Source: Kitagawia praeruptora
Taxonomy: Eukaryota > Streptophyta > Magnoliopsida > Apiales > Apiaceae
Length of the DNA stretch: 64,000 nt
Direction of reading: 5' to 3'
NCBI GenBank assembly: GCA_037693485.1
Contig: CM075346.1
Coordinates: 97,384,501-97,448,500, forward strand
Position 1 is the first letter of the stretch, and every line of letters starts with the position of its first letter. Shown here in pieces: positions 1 through 10,884 of this stretch. Both the position numbers and the translations under genes were made by a program. The notes under the pieces are model-generated. The model searched no databases and was not told the DNA's origin. It worked only from the letters and a program-made list of their open reading frames with translations.

Positions 1-1800
1 TAACTCCTTAAGCTTATGCTTGAGTTGTTTATCTGTCATTAAACCAATATTAACCTGTTTAACACTAGTTTCTACTGGTTCTCTCTTAACAATTCCTTTT
101 TCAGCTTCAGACTTAGATTCATTCACTCCGTGAACAAATTTTGTAGTAGGAAGATGAGTTCTCATTTTGACTTGATTCTGAAATCTAAGTTCATCTCCCA
201 CACAGTAACCTAAACCTACTGTGTCTGACTGAAAAACCTCATTAGTGTCTTTTCCAGAATGAGTCCATGTTTTAATTATGTGATTTGCCTTCTCCAACTC
301 AGATTCTAGTTGCTTATATCTTCCTAGCAACTCCTGTTCAAGATAAACAGCATCATCTCTCTCTTTCTGAACTTGTTGCATGTTTTCAAGTTTTTCTTCA
401 ACAATTTTATTTCTTTGTTTAAGTTCAAAATTCTCAGACTTTATTCTCTCATTCTCTAAAGTCTGATCCCTATAACTAATATGCAATGTCTTGAGATAAA
501 TTCTCAATTCAGATATATTATCAGTATTATAAGCATAGGTAGTTAAGGGTACCTTGTTATTAGACTCCTCAGATCCATTCTCAATAGAAGCCATAAGAGC
601 ATAGTTGACTTCCTCATCTGAGTCAGAAGTGTTTGCCCAATCTCTGCCTTTAGTGATGAGTGCCTTTTCAGTTTTACCCTTCTTGCACTCAGGAGCATAG
701 TGACCCATCCCCTTACACTTGTAGCATTGACTCTCAGACTTATCCTTCTTCCCAGATTTAGTCTCCTTTCTCTCAGACTTCCTGTAACTCTTCCTGTCTG
801 AAGTTGAATCTCTGGAGAACCTGTTTCCTTTTTTAAAGTTCTTGAAACCCATCTTCTTGAAAGTTTTCACCATCAAGACAGCCATTTTCCTCATTTCCTC
901 TTCATCCTTAGAATCAGATGATTCATCAGTGTTTGAGTCAACATCAGAATCTGATGACTCACTCTCAGAATAAATAGCTAAAGCTTTTCCCTTAGCTTTC
1001 TTCCTTGATGTTTCCTTCTTCAAAGGTTTCTCTTCAACCTTAAGAGCAACAGACTTTGCCTTCTTGCTTGATCTCTTGTTTCTCTGTTCCAATTCCAGTT
1101 CATGAGTTTTGAATAACCCATAAATTTCATCAATCTCAGTATCAGCAAGATCATAATTATCTCTAATAGTGGTTGTTTTCACATCCCACTTTTCAGGTAG
1201 AGCAAGAAGAAACTTGAGATTTGAGTCTTCTAGATCATACTCTTTATTTACCAATGACAAATCATTGAGCAGTTTACAGAACCTGTCAAATGTTTCTGTC
1301 ATGGTTTCATCAGACTTTGCTTCAAAATGCTCATACTCCTGTGTGAGTATGTTCTTTCTATTCTTCTTGATAGCAGCAGTTCCTTGACATCTGACTTCAA
1401 GAGCATCCCAAATTTCTTTGGCAGTAGTGCAGTTAATCAACTTATTAGACATGACATTGTCTAAAGCACTATGAAGTAGATGCCTTACCTTTGCATCCTT
1501 AGCAATAGATGAATGATCTTCATGAGTCAGATCCTTCTTTTCCTTTGGGATTGTCTTAGCTTCTTGACCAGCAGTGGCAGCAGATAGCTTGGTAGGCTTA
1601 TGAGGACCTTCATAAATTCTGTCAAGATATTCTGGATCTGTAGCCTCCATAAACATAGTCATCTTCACCTTCCAGATAGCATAATCTGCTGGCCTCAGAA
1701 TAGGAACCCGAATAGTCTCATACCGACTCACAGTAGTAGGAGCCTTCTCAGAACCTAAACCTGTTGGAGGAGGAATCTCTGATATGATTATAGTTTTGTG
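1..1800 (-). CDS. Copia retrotransposon Gag region, partial (runs off the window start)
   Basis: One reading frame on the minus strand stays open from near the primer-binding site to base 1. It reads as a Ty1/copia Gag of the plant UBN2/DUF4219 type. Near its start are an Ala-Asp-Tyr..Trp segment and a region resembling the conserved Gag helical domain (ALDNVMSNKL, AKEIWDALE). A Lys/Ser/Asp-rich stretch follows, then a CCHC zinc knuckle at about 695-735 (CYKCKGMGHYAPEC). Downstream is a long charged segment likely to be coiled coil. Protease, integrase and RT would lie beyond the left edge. The absence of stops over about 1.8 kb suggests a fairly young copy. The true start codon is unclear; an in-frame ATG cluster lies near 1660-1675. 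Confidence 0.88.
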
Positions 1801-1833
1801 TGTGGATCTCAAACTGTATTGATTTACAGATTG

Positions 1834-1845
1834 GCTCTGATACCA
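1834..1845 (-). other. Primer-binding site of the Copia element (initiator tRNA-Met type)
   Basis: Read on the minus strand this is TGGTATCAGAGC, the standard plant PBS complementary to initiator tRNA-Met. It lies two bases inside the LTR end and fixes the orientation of the element. Confidence 0.9.
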
Positions 1846-1847
1846 CT

Positions 1848-2368
1848 TGTTAGGCCGAATACACAAATATAATCAAGATTTGTATGAGAGATTAACAAGA
1901 ACACAAGTTTAACAATTAAAAACTATTTGGAATTAATAATTCCTCTCTCAGTGATGTAAAATATCACAGAGAGCTGTTTAGGTTACAATGAATGAATAAT
2001 TCGTTGTTCGATACCCTTCTAGGGTTAACCTAACTGTATTTATAAAACATACAGCTACTATACAATCGTAAATTGATACTCCTATAATTTAGGTATACAA
2101 TTGATATCAATCACGATTGCTACACGTCTTCTAAGTCAACACAATCTTTTTGACAGCTATCCAATCTTCAAAGATATTGCTTCCATATTTATCTTCAATT
2201 AATCTTCCAATACTGTTGACAAGTAGACGCTTCCGCCAGACAGAGTTTAACAAACTCTGTTGCGCTTCCATCCGTCAGCGTTTAACCAAACTCTGATTGC
2301 TTTCAGCTAAACTCTGATTATTCACTGTAACACGTAAACACTGATTAATACTTACATCAATTATATTT

Positions 2369-2372
<4 letters not shown>
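1848..2372 (-). mobile_element. 5' LTR of the Copia element
   Basis: The segment starts TGTTAGGCC and ends TTTAACA on the plus strand, so it has TG...CA ends with 5-bp inverted termini TGTTA/TAACA. It is about 525 bp and adjoins the PBS on its inner side. Its outer side abuts a (TA)n tract, so a 5-bp target duplication cannot be read unambiguously. The partner LTR is outside the window. Confidence 0.85.

Positions 2373-2401
<29 letters not shown>
2373..2401. repeat. (TA)n microsatellite
   Basis: Pure TA tract between the Copia LTR end and the foldback element that starts at 2402. A matching TA tract lies on the other side of that element at 2594-2622. Confidence 0.95.
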
Positions 2402-2403
<2 letters not shown>

Positions 2404-2589
2404 GTAAAGGGAGCCTAAAGTTAACTTTAGGAGAATTCCTAAAGTGAACCTATCAAATGATGACACATAGACACATTTATTAATGCCCCTGCGGGGCCCT
2501 TATAAATAAAAGGTAAGAGCTAATTCAAATTAGGTAATTTTAAAGGTTAACTTTAGGAGATCCCCTAAAGTTAACTTTAGAAATCTTTT

Positions 2590-2593
<4 letters not shown>
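2402..2593. mobile_element. Foldback MITE-like element inside a (TA)n tract
   Basis: The ends are imperfect inverted repeats. CCTAAAGTTAACTTTAGG occurs near 2413 and, with one change, again near 2550-2580. An internal GC-rich block (GCCCCTGCGGGGCCC) occurs near 2485. (TA)n lies directly on both sides, as with the elements at 5009 and 59898. No coding capacity. Confidence 0.7.

Positions 2594-2622
<29 letters not shown>
2594..2622. repeat. (TA)n microsatellite
   Basis: TA tract directly right of the foldback element, probably the other half of the tract at 2373-2401 that was split by the insertion. Confidence 0.95.
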
Positions 2623-2628
<6 letters not shown>

Positions 2629-2632
2629 AGGA

Positions 2633-2661
2633 ACCGTACATTGCACGGGTTATAAGCTAGT
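2633..2661 (+). mobile_element. Helitron-type 3' terminus
   Basis: A short GC hairpin (CCGTACATTGCACGGG) is followed a few bases later by CTAGT, the layout of plant Helitron 3' ends. The 5' end of the element was not identified. Confidence 0.55.
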
Positions 2662-2928
2662 ATAATAAAAATTCGTATACAACGAATAATATCCATTAGA
2701 TTTTTAGTTAAAAATTAGATTGTTAGATCTAATGATTAAATATATTACATGATTAAATTTATTTACTAAATACATACCCAAAAATATGACATCATATCTT
2801 CTAACCACTAACAAAATATAATAAAAATTCGTATACAACGAATAATATCTGTTAGATTTTTAGTTAAAAATTAGAACAGTTAGATCTAATGATTAAATAT
2901 ATTACATGATTAAATTTATTTACTAAAA
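2661..2928. repeat. Spaced direct repeat, about 110-bp units
   Basis: The segment from 2661 to about 2771 (starting TATAATAAAAATTCGTATAC) recurs almost unchanged at about 2818-2928. A roughly 47-bp AT-rich spacer separates the copies. No coding potential. Confidence 0.8.
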
Positions 2929-3348
2929 TTTCAAGGTTCGAATTTCATTTTAAAACATTGAAAGTTTGGTCGGTCAGTTGGTTGGTCGGTACCTATTGTT
3001 TTTACTTAATTACCCTTACTTAATTATAAATAAAATTTCTCCTAATAACTAATCAATTTCTGTTTTCAAGTAAAACATATTAAAATAAAATTTTCCTTCT
3101 AAAATACGTTACCTTTTTAATTTTCTTTAGCTAAAATCTCTTCCCTTACTTAATTATAAATAAACAATTTCCCAATAACTAATCAATTTTCTTTTTCAAG
3201 TAAAACATATTAAAATAATCAATTTTCTACGATTGCACCTCCAGCCTTTCTCTTCTCCTCCAGCTACATAATTTTAAATATTGAAAACAAAATACAATAC
3301 AAGAAGAAGTTTGCATTTATAAATAAGATTACAAGCAGAGAGAGATGT
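2929..3348. other. AT-rich intergenic DNA
   Basis: No gene, RNA or clear transposon end seen. It contains a loose internal repeat (about 3000-3090 against 3140-3215: CTTACTTAATTATAAATAAA, then AAGTAAAACATATTAAAATA). Confidence 0.6.
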
Positions 3349-3450
3349 TTAGTTACAGATAGACTACATAGCAACAACATAAGTGATAAAAAGAAAGAAG
3401 TTAGTTACAGATAGACTACATAGCAGCAACATAAGTGATAAAAAGAAAGA
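3349..3450. repeat. Two-copy tandem repeat, about 52-bp unit
   Basis: The unit starting TTAGTTACAGATAGACTACA occurs at 3349-3400 and again at 3401-3450, differing by a CAACAA/CAGCAA change. Confidence 0.9.
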
Positions 3451-3920
3451 TGGTCCACATGATGATCAAGCTAATGAAGTATTGAAGTAATTAACAAGCC
3501 TGAACCACATAAACAACTTCCATTTTATAGGTATTGTTTATCATAACGTGGGTAATGGGTTTATATATTCCCATTAATTTTATTTTTGGTCACCCCTCTA
3601 AGTTGATCACAAAAAAATTAACAACCCATCAAAATAAGTAGTTTAAAAATTATTCAAATTCAAATTATTATATTCGTTTCAATAAGAACATACTTTTAAT
3701 ATAATAAAGTCAATAAAATAAAAATTCAACAATTTCAGAAAGCGAGGGCCATGGTGAAAGACCTTAATTTAAACATAAACTATAAATCTACTAGAATATT
3801 TATCTGATATTTTGGCTTGCTTATTTAATTGTATAATTTAATTATTTTTAATAAAAGAATCTATATTAATAATATATATACACTGTATTTTCATACATGA
3901 ATTTACTAATACAGTTTAAT
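3451..3920. other. AT-rich intergenic DNA
   Basis: No coding region or transposon end was identified in this stretch. Confidence 0.6.
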
Positions 3921-4247
3921 GGTCACGCTCTGGTGAGAATGAGAACAGTGAGAACACACATATTCACTACATTTCAAGCTATTTTAAAGGGCCCCGTTAG
4001 GGGAATCTTCACAAAAAAAAGTCTTATAATTCTACCTTCTATCCATTCATAAAAAAAATTAACAAAAAAAAATTAAAATGAGAACAATGAGAACACACAT
4101 ATTCGCTACATTTCAAGCTATTTTAAAGGGCCCCGCTAGGGGCATCTTCACACAAAAGTCTTATAATTCTACCCTCTATCCATTCATAAAAAAAATTAAC
4201 AAAAAAAAAAAATAAAAATTACTTGAAATGTGGTCTCATTGTTCTCC
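3921..4247. mobile_element. Rearranged foldback element with an internal tandem duplication
   Basis: The left arm has GAGAAC repeats (3936-3965) and a block ACATTTCAAGCTATTTTAAA-GGGCCCCGTTAGGGG. A unit of about 139 bp is tandemly duplicated (3941-4079, 4080-4215). The right end (4221-4247, ACTTGAAATGTGGTCTCATT...) is the inverse of the left arm. It shares the GGGGCCCCGC block and the TCTACCCTCTATCCATTCAT arm with the elements at 11269 and 59898. Confidence 0.65.
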
Positions 4248-4775
4248 AACATTTACATATTATATTAACTATGAGGTCTCACAGTTAATATAATATGTTC
4301 TTGATATTATATGAGGTTTAATGTTTTGGAGCCATTTAATGTTTTGGAGCCATTGAGGGTGAAGGGATTATCATTTCCGCATTTGAATAATGAAGACAAT
4401 TTATTATTTTTTTCAATTAGAGAACAATATTTGTAAAAATATTTATTACTTTTATTGCAAATTTTGAAGGATTAAATAAATTTTCAACATTGTTAAAATA
4501 GAATTGTATGCTTCTTTTTTATATAAATTTTAGCATATCATTATTTTATTAAATACTTATATAACTGTATATAATATCTTTCTAAGAATTGATTATTTAT
4601 ATAATTGCATACAATATCTTTTTAATAAATCAATCAAATTTGTTAAATTTTTGGTATTGTCAATTTAAATTAAATAAGATGTTTTAAGAAATCAATCAAA
4701 TTTGTTAAATTTTTGGTATAATTAACATTTTAAATTAAATAAGATGCTGTGTACGAAGTACGGACAAAATGCTAT
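4248..4775 (+). mobile_element. Helitron-like 3' region, degraded terminus
   Basis: The AT-rich segment ends with hairpin GTACGAAGTAC at 4751-4761 and GCTAT where CTAGT would be expected. The last roughly 200 bp resemble those before the Helitron end at 10884 (TTTAAATTAAAT, then GTGTACGAAGTACGG.CAAAA), so the two are related copies. The last base of the terminus appears mutated. The 5' boundary is unknown. Confidence 0.5.
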
Positions 4776-4940
4776 AATTTTCAATATACACGCCATCATC
4801 TATGATCATTGTTTTGAAAATTTCGGATTTAGTCGACGAAAGCACCATCTGGTTACTAATAAAAAATTTATCGATATAATAATGGAAGACAACTTAATAT
4901 TATTAATTATTTAAATTTAACACATATTTATATATATAGA
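4776..4940. other. AT-rich spacer
   Basis: Short spacer between the Helitron-like end and the foldback cluster. No feature seen. Confidence 0.6.
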
Positions 4941-4987
4941 GAGGTGCTCAAATGAGAACTTTCTTAAAATGAGAATTTAGTTCACAG
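4941..4987. mobile_element. Truncated end of a foldback-family element
   Basis: A short piece (GAGGTGCTCAAATGAGAACT...) lies between two TA tracts. It has the same end pattern (G-rich start, GYTC, then GAGAAC) as the full foldback elements nearby. Only one end is present. Confidence 0.4.
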
Positions 4988-5008
4988 TTATATATATATA
5001 TATATATA

Positions 5009-5384
5009 GGGTCTTGTTCTAATAGAAACTAACTTAGAATAGAAACTAGAAACTAAATCTAAACTAAATATTTTAAGCTAATCTAATGACCAAATTAGGG
5101 GTACCCCAATACAAAAAACGTTTAAAATTATTGGCTCTATTCAACAAAAAAATTAAAAAAAAATTAAAAAAAGTTACTGTTCACGTGATGACGTGGCACG
5201 TGAACAGTAACTCTTTTTTTTTTTTTTTTATTTATTTTTATATTTTTTTTGAATAGAGCCAAGAATTTTATAAGTTTTTTGTGAAGGTGATCCCAACGGG
5301 GCCATTAAAATAAATGAAATATAATTTATTTAGTGGAGGTTTCTAGTTTCTATTCTAAGGTTAGTTTCTATTTGAACGCTAGCC
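5009..5384. mobile_element. Foldback MITE-like element, 376 bp, in a (TA)n tract
   Basis: Long inverted ends: left ATAGAAACTAACTTAGAATA (5022 on) and right, reverse-complemented, ATAGAAACTAACCTTAGAAT. The centre (about 5170-5215) is a near-perfect palindrome around GTTACTGTTCACGTGATGAC. Arms carrying GGCTCTATTCA and A/T runs lie on each side, and a GGGGCC block lies near 5298. TA tracts flank both sides (4989-5008; 5385-5399). Confidence 0.8.
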
Positions 5385-5942
5385 TATATATATATATATT
5401 TCATTTATTCTAAGGGCCCCACCAGCGGCACATTCAATTCTACCCTCTATCCATTAATCAAAAAAAATTTAAAAAAAAACTGTTGCCATTTCATCATTTT
5501 TTAAAAAAAATTATTTTTATTTTTGTTTAATTTTATATTTTGTTTTTGAGAGCATAATTATTAAAAAAAAAAAAGAAGAAAAAAACGCCAAACACCAGTT
5601 TTATTTTACTTTTTTGAAATTTGCCTTGGAAAAATGTTTGCATAAATAATTTCATTTAACAAAAAGTTATTAAAAGCAACAACATAAAACTCAAATTATG
5701 TGTATCCACCACGCAAGTTGTTTGAGAACTCAGCATATTAATGGTGACCCGTATTTGCATAAAGAGGGCCCAAAATCTATATATATATATACACTACACA
5801 CCCAAATCTTGACACACAATTGGTCTAATCATTAAAATTATAATTATGGGATTTAGATGTCATCAAATCAATTAATTGATTTTTTAATCATTTATCTACG
5901 TTAAGATTAGAAACAAAATACCCTAATTGTCTTAACCAAACA
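5385..5942. other. AT-rich intergenic DNA with a foldback-family fragment
   Basis: A TA tract is followed by a single arm of the foldback family at about 5410-5465 (GGGCCCCACCAGCGGCACAT, then TCTACCCTCTATCCATTAAT). The rest, including a short (TA)n at about 5780-5795, shows no gene. Confidence 0.6.
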
Positions 5943-6999
5943 ATGGCAGAGGAACATTGTCAAAAATTACAAAGCTTGAATGCCTCAAAAACCTCTTAGA
6001 AAATTAAAGTTAGAGTGACAAGAATGTGGCCAGTAATGAATGTCGAAAGAGTTTTCCGAGGACAAATTTTTTTGTTGGTAGATATAGATTTATGTACCTG
6101 ATGCATTATATATTCATTTTTTTATGTAAACTTTTTGCTTATTATAACTTTTAATTATTTGGCATATATGCTGTCTTCCAGGGTTATCATATTCAAGCAT
6201 TTGTATATGTGGACATCTCGAAAAATCCAAAGAAAAAATTAGAGGAGGGAGAAATTTATATTATCACTAACTTCACTATAATGAGCGCATTTGGAAAACT
6301 GCGACCAATATCGTCAAAAATGGCTATTTCTTTTACAAATGCAACAGAAGTGGTTCCACTACGCCACATATGGCCTACGGCTACGCCAAAAAAAGTGTGA
6401 TTATAGGGAAAAAAGTGTTGGTAAAAGAGCCTAAAACCAGCTATGGCTACACTTTGACCAAATTTGGGAGTGTTACAAAATTGGGTGCTACCATAGGGGT
6501 CTATGCTAACACTTTTTCGATTTTTGGTAACATGGGAGAAAAGTGTAGGCTTAGACCCCTATGCCAACACCTTTCTGATATATGGCTACACCTTATAAGA
6601 TGTTGCTATAGATCTATGGCTACACCATTATCTTTGTAGTAACACTATTAAAAGTATTGCTATAGATCTATGCCAACACTTTGCTAATCTTTTGCCAACA
6701 CATAATGATTAATACTTCAGAGCCAATGGATACTTTTTTACAAGCTCTATACCAACATTTTAAATAAAGAAAGGCAACATGTAAAATTGAAAAATAAAGA
6801 TTCTCATTCAAAATATTGTCAAACATTCCAATACATAAAGGCTATCCAAAAGCCATTCCAATACATAAAATCCCATCCAAAATAACTACATCAAATCCAC
6901 ATATGTTTAAGAATTCCACTATTCTAGTAAGACTAACTGTGTAAGAATTCCACTATTCTAGTAAACTCAATGGTGAAATGTTAAAAATAAGAAGGGGCC

Positions 7000-7146
7000 T
7001 CGAGATTTGTTTAACCTCTCTTTCCTTATTAAATTCCTCAATAAGTTTTCAGCTTCAGGAAACAACCAACTTTCCGGAATCCACTGGTTGTGAATGTGAG
7101 CAAGACCTCTGTACTTGACAAAATATTGTTTTTCCTTTCGTAATCC
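7000..7146 (-). pseudogene. Captured chromodomain fragment (MOM1/CHD-like)
   Basis: The translation after a plausible acceptor (TCCAG) contains KQYFVKYRGLAHIHNQWIPE, a chromodomain core with the aromatic Y-F-V-K-Y and W residues. Known plant proteins with close wording are CHD3/MOM1-type remodellers, from memory. Only one exon-sized piece is present. Confidence 0.6.
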
Positions 7147-7171
7147 TGGATACAAATTAAGTAACATTTTA

Positions 7172-7455
7172 AAATATTAGCACTAGTAAACATGACCACA
7201 AATTGTGCAGTGCAAACTAGAGATTGCAAAAGAACAAACAAAATTATATATTACATAAGGCTAACTAACTTTAAAATCTGTTAACAAAAATAAATAACAC
7301 GATACTGCAAATAAATAAAATGTGGATTCGGAGGGACAACTGCCCATGATGTTACTATTACCATAAAAGATGTTGCATACATTCTTTCTCAGCATGTAAT
7401 ACAGACTTCGAAAGGAATCCTCCCATGCACTTTGTCGTTTGCTCAAGAAATCCAT
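7172..7455 (-). pseudogene. Captured DONSON-like fragment (two exons)
   Basis: The upstream piece (7350-7455) reads RQSAWEDSFRSLYYMLRKN and ends NIFY. After an intron, the next piece (about 7175-7225) reads CTAQFVVMFTS. This wording matches plant homologues of Downstream Neighbor of SON, a replication-fork protein, as recalled; no alignment was possible. The reading orientation is opposite to the host RPA-like gene. Confidence 0.6.
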
Positions 7456-7744
7456 TTGCCCTGAAGAAATTACAGAACAAAGGCAAAGAGAAATAAATAC
7501 GAAAGAATTAAAAGATCAATTCAGAAATTAAAAAATGTAATGACAACAAAACTACTAGTAATAATCTATAACATAAAACTTTAAGCTAGACAGCTTAGCA
7601 TTCCTTCCTCTGTTCCAGTTAAGCTAATGCTGATATGACATGAGGTGGTAGAGAAGACTGTGGATACACCTAGGACTGTACAGATTTTAAACTTGACATT
7701 TGGGTGGTAATATTAGTTACCGAGGAACATAATAAAATAACTAA

Positions 7745-7850
7745 CCTTTCAGGTTCTGACCCCATGTCAACAGCCATATCCTTCAGCTCCCCCAACAGGT
7801 TACTTAAGTCTGAAAGTGTGTCATCTTGCTTCAACTTCTCCAACTATTAA
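7745..7850 (-). pseudogene. Captured SNAP33/SNAP25-type SNARE fragment
   Basis: One exon-sized piece reads LSDLSNLLGELKDMAVDMGS, which matches the C-terminal t-SNARE helix of plant SNAP33 proteins (membrane fusion). The Glu-Ile that normally follows is changed to Glu-Pro. It lies in the same orientation as the two other captured pieces. Confidence 0.75.
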
Positions 7851-8480
7851 AATTAAAAATGATCAAAAAGGAATTATTAATGGTGTATATACTATATTGC
7901 ACCCCATGGGAATTAGAATACCTACGGAAAATCTTAAAAGCAATGATAAAGATCATTTACATTATTTACCCTAAAACTATACAAAATTGACATGGCAACT
8001 TGCAACTACAACCTTAGGTTGCGCATGGTAAAAAGCACAGGGTGGAGAAAAACAATCGACCAGGCACACACTACACACATAAAGCTTTTGTTATATCTTT
8101 AAAAAATTACGAAAGAAAGTTTGTCTTAATGACTACAAGCCAGATTGTACTCTCGTCTATTCATCTAAACTGTTATATTTATGTAACTAAGTGACTTAAC
8201 CCTTTCTCCTTCACATTATTAAAATAAGTCATAAAATTTATTGCAAAGTCAATTCTTATATCTTCTTTGGAACATAGCGTTGTTGAAGCCCATTTGTGGC
8301 GTAGTGTTCATGTACAAGAAAATGATCCACTTTTGGTGATGAACAAGTACAAATGTATAGAGTTGGAAGATTTAAAGTCATTGGCAACTGAGACGTGTCC
8401 TGATGAGCCTACTTATAAAGATGGAGAACCAGAATTTATATATGGTATACTTAAATATATATTTTAAGTTGGGCTTGCTT

Positions 8481-8641
8481 TTCCTGAGGTTACCTCAGGT
8501 AAGTTTCCTGGGGTGATTAAAAAAACAATACAATAATAGGGTTATTTTTGTTAATACAGGGGCGGATTCAATTATTACAAAAATGCCATCAAAAAATTAT
8601 ACTAAAATCTCAGGTAAGGTTCCTGAGGTTACCTCAGGAAC
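8481..8641. repeat. Short palindromic MITE-like insertion
   Basis: Both ends carry the self-complementary TCCTGAGGTTACCTCAGG (8482 and about 8631), with CAGGTAAG next to it. It lies in an intron of the RPA70-like pseudogene. The family was not identified. Confidence 0.55.
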
Positions 8642-9391
8642 ATTATTCTCTTTTAAGTTATACTTTAATTTTATTTATATTCGTCCAATATATTGTAATT
8701 GTAAATTAATATTTATAAAATATAAAATTAGTTATTGAAATATTAATTATTATTTTAATGTTGCTATGCAATTTTTAATTTTTTTTGAAATAGTTTCACT
8801 AATTTCAACATATTTATCTATTCCAAAAATAGATGTGCTTATGATGTGATTATATGGGAAGATCTTGCATCATCAGTTAAAAGGATGATTGGTGTCGATG
8901 ATTCAGAACAAAATATTTTAATTCTAGCCAGTACGAAAGTCGTGACCTGGAAAGGTATGCAATAATAATGTCATTTCATTTATTATTAATTATATTATAA
9001 CAGATTAACATGAATTTCTAACATTTGTCAGATGTTGTGCAAATTAAATCATTGTCATCCACTAAAGTATATTTGAATATTGATGACGATACCACTGAAA
9101 TAATGAGATAGAGGTATTTTTATACACCATATATGTATTTCCATTTACATGTTACAATGGAAAAAACAAACTACTTATATTTTTTAATATTAATATAGAC
9201 TTGAAGAAGTTGGATATGTGGCATCTCAATCTACAATCATTGAGGAACAAGCTGAAAACACTCAAATTGAACTTTACACTTTGAATGGTCTCCGTAATTA
9301 AAAGATGCCAAATTGATGATCGATGTTGTGTTATAAAAATTTGAATTTCAGTATACCTTCATTTCAATATCTAAGTTTTTAATATAAAACA

Positions 9392-9665
9392 TACTCCCTC
9401 TGTCCCATCCATTTCTTTACACTTTCCTTTTTGGGATGTCCCATCCAATTATTTACATTTCTAAACTTTCCTAAAATGGTAAAGTTTTATAACATAAAAA
9501 TCAACAACATCCACTACTTTCCTCCACTAACTCATTTTATACATTATACAGTGACAGGTCCCACCACTTTACTCATTTTTCCTACTTCTCTCTTCCTTCT
9601 TTATATTTTCCCTTGGTCTTCGTGCCCAACCCAAATGTAATAATTTGGGTGGGATGGAGGGAGTA
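9392..9665. mobile_element. Stowaway MITE
   Basis: TA target duplications flank CTCCCTCTGTCCCATCC on the left and GGGTGGGATGGAGGGAG on the right. It is 274 bp with no coding capacity, and lies in an intron of the RPA70-like pseudogene. Confidence 0.93.
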
Positions 9666-9750
9666 ATCTATATATGCATCTAAAATTTATGCGCAGAAAG
9701 AAGTTATTTGTCGTGTCAAGATTAGCAAGGTCAATGAGGAGTACAAATGA

Positions 9751-10013
9751 TACTCCCTCCGTCTCTAAATACTTTTCCCATTTGAGTTGGACACGTTTGC
9801 CAATGCACACTTTTGATCGTTAATATCTTCAATTTCGTATTAGTATTAAATATAAAAACTTCATTGTATTAAAATACTCATAAATACGCATCCAACAAGA
9901 TCACTCATGACTATATTTGGATTTATAGATTAGACGTAAATTAGTAATTTGTCTCTTGTTATAAACAGGACCGACATTCTAAACGAGAAGATCATTTAGA
10001 GACGGAGGGAGTA
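9751..10013. mobile_element. Stowaway MITE, second family
   Basis: TA-flanked CTCCCTCCGTCTCTAAAT and inverted ATTTAGAGACGGAGGGAG. The interior (ACACGTTTGCCAATGCACAC) matches, in opposite orientation, the Stowaway at 31894. 263 bp. Confidence 0.93.
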
Positions 10014-10559
10014 TTACAATTACTGCCCTCAGTGCGAAAGGGAAGTTAATAAGATTGATGCCACATTTAAATGCCTACTTTGTCCAAGAAGTTTCCCTAT
10101 TCCTGATAAGAGGTATTTATAGTAATTCTAACTCACTAATTGCGTCGTATATATGTTTATTTTTTAGAAAAAATATATATTCGCTTAATTATATATTTAA
10201 TATTATAATCCCTTATAATTAAACTTCAGATTTAAGGTGCTAATGTTGGTAGAGGATGAAACTGCAACATCAAACATGATCCTCCTTGATCTACATGCAA
10301 AAAGAATTCTTAATACCACTGCAACGAATTTAAGTCGAGCCTTGAAAAATGTATAATTTACAAATGAATTCTTTTGTTCTAATACAGACTCTATTAATGT
10401 CATCAAATAACTTTTTAAACTTAACTATATTTGTCTTCATATTTTGTAGAAAAAAGCAGCTGATACATTTCCGGAAGAGCTCAAAGATATTGTTGGGAAA
10501 TAATTTACCTTCACCAATATCTCAATAAAGAAAATATTTTGAATAATTCTGACATTTTT

Positions 10560-10884
10560 TTATGCATCTAATCTTCATCAACAAGGATCTAACCTTAATT
10601 CAGAATCTCAATCTTATGTCACAATCAATCTAACAAAATTTCAAAAATATTTATTACTTAAATTGCAATTTTTTATGGATAGAATAAATTTTAGCATTGT
10701 CAAAATAGAACTGTATGCTACTCTTTATATAAATTTTTTCACAACACTATTTCATTAAATAATTATATAATTGTATAATTGAATGGAATAGGTTTGTAGG
10801 TGATCAATCAAACTTCTAAAATTATTTAAAATGACATTTTAAATTAAATGAATGTCGTGTACGAAGTACGGGCAAAATGCTAGT
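10560..10884 (+). mobile_element. Helitron 3' end downstream of the RPA70-like gene
   Basis: It ends with a hairpin (GTACGAAGTAC), GGGCAAAATG, and CTAGT at 10880-10884. The preceding roughly 200 bp resemble those before 4775. Its position just after the RPA-like gene suggests this is the end of the element that carried that gene. Confidence 0.65.

Larger units (their letters stand above)
6357..8306 (-). mobile_element. Non-autonomous CACTA element with captured gene pieces (1,950 bp)
   Basis: The ends are CACTACGCCACATATGG and, inverted, CACTACGCCACAAATGG. A 3-bp target duplication TTC lies at 6354-6356 and 8307-8309. Subterminal repeats typical of CACTA ends (GCTATAGATCTATGGCTACA, ...ATGCCAACAC) fill about 6370-6720. 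No transposase was seen. The interior has three minus-strand fragments resembling a chromodomain protein, DONSON and SNAP33. It sits in an exon of the RPA70-like pseudogene. Strand is given for the captured pieces. Confidence 0.93.
5943..10503 (+). pseudogene. RPA70-like (Helitron-associated type) single-strand DNA-binding protein pseudogene
   Basis: RPA large-subunit homologues bind single-stranded DNA through OB folds; plant Helitrons often carry such genes. Exons read by eye: 5943-6093, 6182-6356 joined to 8310-8444, 8833-8954, 9032 to about 9112, about 9199-9300, about 10014-10120, 10230-10350, 10450-10503. Visible parts: DUF223/OB-like KLEEGEIYIITNF; a second OB segment around WEDLA and NILILAS; QIKSLSSTKVYLNID; a C-terminal zinc module (CPQC...CLLC) at about 10020-10080. 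Lesions: a stop (TAG) in exon 1 near 5996, where the family usually has Trp; a 1.95-kb CACTA in exon 2; a stop near the end of exon 4; Stowaways at 9392 and 9751. Removing the CACTA and one TTC duplicate rejoins exon 2 in frame. A Helitron 3' end lies 381 bp downstream, so it is probably the tail of a dead autonomous Helitron. Confidence 0.8.

Noticed and set aside
3349..3450. Possible CRISPR-like array
   Set aside because: Two adjacent copies without spacers in plant nuclear DNA; a simple tandem duplication.
7261..7455. A complete small gene on the minus strand
   Set aside because: Only part reads as DONSON-like; the rest is intron, and the flanks are a CACTA element, so it is cargo and not a gene.
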